Made by a program: the position numbers and the translations under genes | Assembly (NCBI RefSeq): GCF_004137245.1 | Contig: NZ_SDWS01000002.1 | Coordinates: 124,001-188,000 of the forward strand | Direction of reading: 5' to 3' | DNA: 64,000 nucleotides | Source: Nocardioides glacieisoli | GTDB lineage: Bacteria > Actinomycetota > Actinomycetes > Propionibacteriales > Nocardioidaceae | Part shown: positions 59,689 through 64,000 of the stretch, piece by piece | Position numbering within the stretch: the first letter of the stretch is position 1 | Layout of the letters: each line of letters opens with the position of its first letter | Notes under the pieces: generated by a model | The model's database searches: none | What the model saw: only the letters and a program-made list of their open reading frames with translations | Told to the model about the DNA's origin: nothing

Positions 59689-60837
59689 ATGAGCCGAACC
59701 CCCCGACTCGCCGTGGCCGTCGTCACTGCAGCAGCGCTCGTTGCGGGCTGCTCCTCGTCGCCGAGCAGCGACGGGGAGGCACCGTCGTACCGCGCCAGCA
59801 AGGACGTCCAGGCACGCGTGCTGCCCCAGCTCGCGGCCAACGGCGAGGACGTCGAGTCCGCCGACGACGCCCTGTGGGTCGTCGACGCGACGATCGACGG
59901 CGTGGATGAAGGCACGACCGTCACCCTCCTCGCCAAGGCCGATAGGGGCGAGTGGGAAATGGTCTCGGACGCCGAGACGGACGAGGACGGTCACGTGTCG
60001 CTGACCAGCGACACCGCCGGCGAGCTCGTCGTCGTGGCCGGCGAGGACGACGACGCCATTGGCACCGAGGTCTCCACCGAGGACGCTCCCGAGCCGACCT
60101 TCAGCGACGACTTCGACGAGGACAGCGTCGACGCCACCGGCGCGAACTGGCACACCCGCGACCAGGGGTTCACCGGCGTGCGCACGTGCTCGCGCGCCGA
60201 CGCGAGCGCGGCCGAGGTCGCCGACGGCGTACTCGTGCTCAGCGTGCTCGAGGACCCCGAGGGCGGGGAATGCCAGCTCCCGGGGCGCCGCAAGCGCTTC
60301 CCGCAGAGGCTCAACGGCCACGTCGGCACGGAGGGCGTCTACAGCTTCACCTACGGCTACGCCGCCGCACGGATCCGCACCCAGTCGGCACGCGGCCAGC
60401 ACGCGGCGTTCTGGATGCAGGCGGTCGGAGGGCAGCAGACCGGCGGGCCGAAGGTCGGCGGTGCGGAGATCGACATCATGGAGTACTTCGGCGACGACCA
60501 CCCCGAGGGCGGGCTCACCAGCTTCACCTACTTCCTCGACGAGGCCGGCAAGAAGCAGACCGTCGGCGGCTGGCTGCCCGACGTCGAGGAGTACGGCGAC
60601 GACTGGGCCGAGCAGTACCACGTGTTCTCCGTCGAGTGGACGCCCACCGAGTACGTCTTCCGGATCGACGGCCAGGTCACCCAACGGCTCGAGGGCGAGA
60701 CCTCGGGGCGCCAGGAGTTCCTGATCCTGAGCCTGCTCTCCTCCGACTACGAGCTGCCGCGCTTCAACGGCGAGCTGCCGGAGCAGATGGAGGTCGACTG
60801 GGCGCGGGTCTGGGAGACCGGGGCCGAGCAGGGCTGA
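59689..60837 (+). CDS. GH16-family lipoprotein glycosidase
   Basis: 382 residues. The signal sequence ends in lipobox ALVAGC. A beta-sandwich region (about 40-145) precedes a GH16 catalytic domain; the active-site motif is GGAEIDIMEYFG near residues 258-268, with the nucleophile and acid/base Glu. GQHAAFWMQAVGG and YHVFSVEWTPTEYVFRIDG are family motifs. It probably hydrolyses beta-1,3/1,4-glucans or related polysaccharides outside the membrane. A close paralogue follows. Confidence 0.9.
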   Translation: MSRTPRLAVAVVTAAALVAGCSSSPSSDGEAPSYRASKDVQARVLPQLAANGEDVESADDALWVVDATIDGVDEGTTVTLLAKADRGEWEMVSDAETDEDGHVSLTSDTAGELVVVAGEDDDAIGTEVSTEDAPEPTFSDDFDEDSVDATGANWHTRDQGFTGVRTCSRADASAAEVADGVLVLSVLEDPEGGECQLPGRRKRFPQRLNGHVGTEGVYSFTYGYAAARIRTQSARGQHAAFWMQAVGGQQTGGPKVGGAEIDIMEYFGDDHPEGGLTSFTYFLDEAGKKQTVGGWLPDVEEYGDDWAEQYHVFSVEWTPTEYVFRIDGQVTQRLEGETSGRQEFLILSLLSSDYELPRFNGELPEQMEVDWARVWETGAEQG

Positions 60838-60935
60838 CCACCCCCGAGGTTCCTCGAAGATCGACCGAAACGGCGACGGCGGACCGGTCCCCCCTCTTAG
60901 GGTGAGAGCTTCACCCCTGGACCAAGGGATTCGTC

Positions 60936-62075
60936 ATGTCGCGTCGCCCCGTCGTGTTGCTTGTTGCCTGCGCGTCTTCCGCGCTGGCCCTGGTGCTTGG
61001 CAGCGCGGGATCGCCCTCGTCCGCAGCGCCCAAGCCCAAGCCTGCGGCCCAGTCGGTCGCCGTCCGCGTCCTCCCGCAGCTGGCCGCGGCCGGGACGTCG
61101 CCGGAGCCCGCGTCGGCTGCGCAGACCACGATCACGGCGGCGTTCTCGCCCGTCGTGCCGGGCCGGCGCGCCTCCCTCGAGGTGCTCGACGGCCGGAAGT
61201 GGGTCGCGGCCGCGACCGCCGACCAGGACGCCGCGGGACGGGTGCTGTTCACGGCGCCGTACGCATGGCGCGGGCTCCCGGCGACGTACCGCCTGGCAGC
61301 GCCACGCACGACCGACCTCCCGGAGGTCTTCTCGGCCCAGGTGCGCACGAGCGCCTGGGGGACGCCGATCCTGTCGGACGAGTTCTCCGGGACGTCGCTC
61401 GCTGCGCCCTGGGACCACCGCGTGCAGGGCTACGAGGTGCCGAGCCGGCGCTGCTCGAAGACGGATGCGCGGGCGACGACGGTCGGCGGCGGCGTGCTGT
61501 CGCTCGGCGTCGTCGACGACCCCGACCGCGACGACCCGTGCACGTTCACCAACAACCTCGGCGTCGAGCAGTCGACCTTCTACCGCCTCAACGGCCACGT
61601 CGGGACGCAGGGCCGCTTCCAGTACAAGTACGGCGTCGCAGCGGCGCGCATCAGGTTCCAGGAGGCGCGTGGTCAGCACGGAGGGTTCTGGCTGCAGGCC
61701 CCCGTCGTGGACTCCGGCAACGAGATCGACGTCATCGAGTGGTTCGGCGCCGGGTCGTCCGGCCTGAGCAGCGGCGTCTGGTCCTACGCCGGTGGCACCC
61801 AGACGAAGGTCGCGGAGGCGAGGATCGGGGACGGGGCGGCGTACGGCTCGGACTGGACCGGCAGCTACCACGTGTTCTCGGTCGAGTGGACCCCGACGGA
61901 GTACGTCTTCCGCATCGACGGACGCGAGACCCTGCGGACGTCGGCAGGCGTCTCGCAGACCGAGGAGTACCTCATCCTCAGCCTCCTGGTCTCCAACTTC
62001 GAGTCGCTGCGCATCACGCCCGAGGAGCTCCCGCAGACGATGTCGGTCGACTGGGTGCGGGTCTGGCAGCGGTGA
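60936..62075 (+). CDS. GH16-family secreted glycosidase (paralogue)
   Basis: 379 residues with a Sec signal (LLVACASSALALVLGSAGS) and no lipobox. The N-terminal beta domain mirrors that of the preceding protein (VAVRVLPQLAAAGTSPEPAS versus DVQARVLPQLAANGEDVESA). The catalytic motif is GNEIDVIEWFGAG, and YHVFSVEWTPTEYVFRIDGR is nearly identical to the first copy. This points to tandem duplication, with one product tethered and one released. The exact glucan substrate is unknown. Confidence 0.9.
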   Translation: MSRRPVVLLVACASSALALVLGSAGSPSSAAPKPKPAAQSVAVRVLPQLAAAGTSPEPASAAQTTITAAFSPVVPGRRASLEVLDGRKWVAAATADQDAAGRVLFTAPYAWRGLPATYRLAAPRTTDLPEVFSAQVRTSAWGTPILSDEFSGTSLAAPWDHRVQGYEVPSRRCSKTDARATTVGGGVLSLGVVDDPDRDDPCTFTNNLGVEQSTFYRLNGHVGTQGRFQYKYGVAAARIRFQEARGQHGGFWLQAPVVDSGNEIDVIEWFGAGSSGLSSGVWSYAGGTQTKVAEARIGDGAAYGSDWTGSYHVFSVEWTPTEYVFRIDGRETLRTSAGVSQTEEYLILSLLVSNFESLRITPEELPQTMSVDWVRVWQR

Positions 62076-62085
62076 GCAGGCCTGG

Positions 62086-62514
62086 TCACGGGCTGTCGAG
62101 GACGAGCGTGATCGGCCCGTCGTTGACGCTCTCGACGCGCATGTCTGCGCCGAAGCGACCACGCTCGACGTGCGCGCCGAGTCGCTCGAGCTCGGCGCAG
62201 ACCGCGTCGTAGAGCGGTTCGCTGACCGGGCCGGGCGCGGCCGCCTGCCAGGTCGGACGCCGGCCCTTGCGCGCGTCGCCGTACAGCGTGAACTGGCTGA
62301 CGACCAGCACCGGCGCGGCCACGTCGCTCGCGCTCCTCTCGTCGCGCAGGAGGCGGAGGTCCCAGATCTTCCGTGCCGTCCACGCGACCTCGGTGTCGCC
62401 GTCGTCGTGGGTGACCCCCAGGTAGACGAGGAGGCTTGGACCGTCGAGCTCGCCGACCACCTCGCCGTCGACCCGGACGCTGGCGGAGAGGACCCGCTGG
62501 ATGACTGCACGCAT
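62086..62514 (-). CDS. dtd: D-aminoacyl-tRNA deacylase (Dtd)
   Basis: 142 residues. [17 protein letters not shown] carries the SQxxLYxD motif and [14 protein letters not shown] the NxGP-type motif (NDGPIT), which forms the cross-subunit Gly-cisPro site. It removes D-amino acids from tRNA as a homodimer. It converges on the GH16 gene. Confidence 0.94.
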   Translation of the reverse strand: MRAVIQRVLSASVRVDGEVVGELDGPSLLVYLGVTHDDGDTEVAWTARKIWDLRLLRDERSASDVAAPVLVVSQFTLYGDARKGRRPTWQAAAPGPVSEPLYDAVCAELERLGAHVERGRFGADMRVESVNDGPITLVLDSP

Positions 62515-62522
62515 GGGGACAT

Positions 62523-62563
62523 GGTCTCGATACGCTCGCTGCGCTCGCTACTCGACCACCGAG
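62523..62563 (+). repeat. Dispersed GGTCTCGA repeat upstream of the BKACE gene
   Basis: Begins GGTCTCGATACGCTCGCT and ends CTCGACCACCGAG. The outer ends match the copy at 52386-52424; the centre differs. The GAGG at its right edge serves as the ribosome-binding site of the next gene. Confidence 0.8.
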
Positions 62564-62569
62564 GAAAAA

Positions 62570-63394
62570 ATGTCTGACTCCCTGCTGATCACGGTCGCGC
62601 CCACCGGCGCCGAGACCGCCAAGGCCGACTGCCCGCAGCTCCCCACCACCCCGGAGGAGATCGCCCGCACGGCGGCCGAGTGCGAGGCGGCCGGAGCCGC
62701 GATGATCCACATCCACGTCCGCGACGGCGGGCACGCGCCGACCCTCGACCAGTCGCTGCTCCGCGAGTGGGTGGCGGCCGTGCGCGAGTCGTCGTCCCTC
62801 GTGGTCCAGCTCTCGACCGGTGGGTCCGTGCACGACCCGCTCGACGAACGGCTCAAGGTGCTCGATGCCGAGCCCGACTCGTGCAGCCTGACGATGGGCA
62901 CCACGAACTTCGGCGACGACGTCTTCCTCAACCCGTGGCCCTTCGTGAAGGACCTCTACCAGCTCGCCCTCGAGCGCGGCGTCGCCCCGGAGTTCGAGCT
63001 CTTCGACCTCGGTCAGGTGCACGCCCTCGGCCGACTCATCCGCGAGTACGGCGTCCCCGCCGGCGGCAAGGTCCACGTCGACTTCGTGACGGGGGTCCCC
63101 GGCGGCATGCCCGGCACCGCCCCGTCCCTCGTGGCGGGCGTCGCCGCACTCCCGCCTGAGGTCACCTCGTGGTCCGCCACGGGCATCGGTCGCTCGACCC
63201 TCGCCGTGGCGATGGCCTCGCTCTCGATGGGCGGCCACCTGCGGGTGGGGATGGAGGACGTGCTGACCATCAGCCGCGGGGTGCCGGTCGAGTCCAACGT
63301 CCAGCTGGTCGAGCGAGCGGTCGACCTCGGCCGGATCGCCCAGCGCACGCCGATGTCGCCCGCCCAGTGCCGGGAGCTGCTCGGCCTGGGGTGA
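62570..63394 (+). CDS. BKACE-family (3-keto-5-aminohexanoate cleavage-like) enzyme
   Basis: 274 residues of the beta-keto acid cleavage family, which condense a beta-keto acid with acetyl-CoA in a retro-Claisen type reaction using a metal. Metal His residues are H47 and H49 in AAMIHIHVRDGG. FELFDLGQVHALGRLIREYG, VDFVTGVPGGMPG and SWSATGIGRSTLAVA fit the family. The substrate is not known. The start is set by the ATG at 62570, whose ribosome site lies in the dispersed repeat. Confidence 0.85.
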   Translation: MSDSLLITVAPTGAETAKADCPQLPTTPEEIARTAAECEAAGAAMIHIHVRDGGHAPTLDQSLLREWVAAVRESSSLVVQLSTGGSVHDPLDERLKVLDAEPDSCSLTMGTTNFGDDVFLNPWPFVKDLYQLALERGVAPEFELFDLGQVHALGRLIREYGVPAGGKVHVDFVTGVPGGMPGTAPSLVAGVAALPPEVTSWSATGIGRSTLAVAMASLSMGGHLRVGMEDVLTISRGVPVESNVQLVERAVDLGRIAQRTPMSPAQCRELLGLG

Positions 63395-63445
63395 GCCTGT
63401 GGAGGAGCGTTCGCGGATCAGGACCGGACCTGCTGGAGTGGCGTC

Positions 63446-64000
63446 ATGTACGACCCGGAGCCCCGCATCCCGCTGCACCTCGGCTCGCGCGCGACCAGGA
63501 TCGCCGACATGGCGGAGGCGTTGTTCTGGGCCATCGACGAGTCCGGCCTGCGGCTTCCGTCGCGGCGTGACATCGCCCGGCACAGCCATGTCTCCGAGGC
63601 GACCATCTCCCGCCGGTTGAGGGACTCTGGCTGCACGGAGGACCTCCTCGCGGGTCGGCTGGCCAAGGCCCGCGCGAGGACCTTCCCGCCGGGCTATGTG
63701 ACCGAGGGGTGGCAGCGGTGGCTCCCCGAGACCGCGCAGGACCTGCAGGACACGCGCGCGTGGATCTCCTGCCTGGCACTCGCCTCGCACAGCGACGCGG
63801 TGGCGGAGGAGGTGCTGCAGGCGTGGGCCGTCGAGCACCGCCAGCTGGTCCAGCATCTCGACCCGTCGGCGTACGACGACGAGGTTCCCGACGAGGTGGC
63901 CGTCGCCGCCGAGATCCTGCGCGCGGTCGTGCTCGGCCTGGCGATCCGGCTCGCTCTCGACCCGGGGTCGACGCACGACCATGCCGTGGAGCTGCTGGCG
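63446..64000 (+). CDS. TetR-like regulator, truncated by window edge
   Basis: 185 codons from an ATG with GGAG seven bases before it, open to the right edge. The N-terminal HTH (SRRDIARHSHVSEATISRRL) follows a TetR-like first helix (RIADMAEALFWAIDESGLRL). The remaining helices (YVTEGWQRWLPETAQDLQDT) are ligand-domain-like. It follows the BKACE gene by about 50 bp and may regulate it. Confidence 0.7.
   Translation, partial: MYDPEPRIPLHLGSRATRIADMAEALFWAIDESGLRLPSRRDIARHSHVSEATISRRLRDSGCTEDLLAGRLAKARARTFPPGYVTEGWQRWLPETAQDLQDTRAWISCLALASHSDAVAEEVLQAWAVEHRQLVQHLDPSAYDDEVPDEVAVAAEILRAVVLGLAIRLALDPGSTHDHAVELLA

Noticed and set aside
58675..60684. cysD as a 670-residue protein starting near 60684
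   Set aside because: The extra N-terminal 366 residues are antisense to the GH16 lipoprotein; the CysD start at 59586 matches the family.
1..64000. CRISPR arrays, rRNA genes, prophage structural genes
   Set aside because: I saw no regularly spaced repeats, no rRNA sequence, and no capsid, terminase or tail motifs anywhere in the window.

Overview
The window is high-GC actinobacterial chromosome and best fits Nocardioides or a close relative in the Nocardioidaceae. The pointers are MshD (mycothiol synthase), a GlnR-type regulator, DUF1416 and DUF4395 beside a rhodanese, an MtrA/MtrB/LpqB-like operon, paired FluC proteins, GTG starts and many ATGA/GTGA stop-start overlaps. No 16S gene is present, so the genus is inferred from gene content.

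Layout. (1) 1-9.8 kb: an accessory block with visibly looser codon use than the rest. It carries a PucR-type regulator (cut by the window edge), an aldehyde dehydrogenase, FolD, a dimethylglycine/sarcosine dehydrogenase with a GcvT-like C-terminus, PurU, a second aldehyde dehydrogenase broken by frameshifts, an IS110-type transposase tail and an XRE regulator. FolD, the dehydrogenase and PurU together would demethylate an N-methylated glycine and pass the carbon through tetrahydrofolate to formate. The block ends at a 3' half of a tRNA-Glu gene, as expected for an element integrated in a tRNA gene; intact tRNA-Asp follows. (2) 10-18 kb: metallopeptidase, FluC pair, anti-sigma-like ATPase, NDH-2, DUF4832 protein, MmpL transporter, and a junction near 17.5 kb joining two beheaded genes. 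(3) 18.6-20.1 kb: an IS481-type element between 17-bp direct repeats, one of which is the 3' end of tRNA-Lys. (4) 20-31 kb: RCK-type channel with an unusual filter, two-component/lipoprotein operon, PRC-barrel protein, AGCS symporter, PAP2 phosphatase, DDAH, CutC, M81 peptidase, cold-shock protein. (5) 32-41 kb: phosphate block, with a Nudix/histidine phosphatase, PHO-box-preceded pstSCAB, a PhoU-like DUF47 protein, a PiT transporter and polyphosphate kinase. (6) 41-51 kb: DsrE, nitrobindin, Fur, ArsR/MFS, YgfZ, MshD, an AbiEi-like gene between direct repeats, GlnR, MoaD and a large secreted repeat protein. (7) 51-55 kb: thioredoxin, DUF4395, rhodanese and DUF1416 genes, then a PAS histidine kinase. 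(8) 55.2-57.3 kb: a 40-residue exported peptide ending in TIWCC, tail-to-tail with an HTH-TPR regulator, with shared TTTGCC motifs in both upstream regions. This is the best candidate for an undescribed system, namely peptide signalling of the RRNPP kind in an actinobacterium. (9) 57.3-64 kb: CysND, two GH16 glycosidases, Dtd, a BKACE-family enzyme and a truncated TetR-like regulator.

Three signals run through the window: mobile-element scars at tRNA genes, a dispersed hairpin repeat beginning GGTCTCGA, and short perfect inverted repeats just upstream of several regulator genes.
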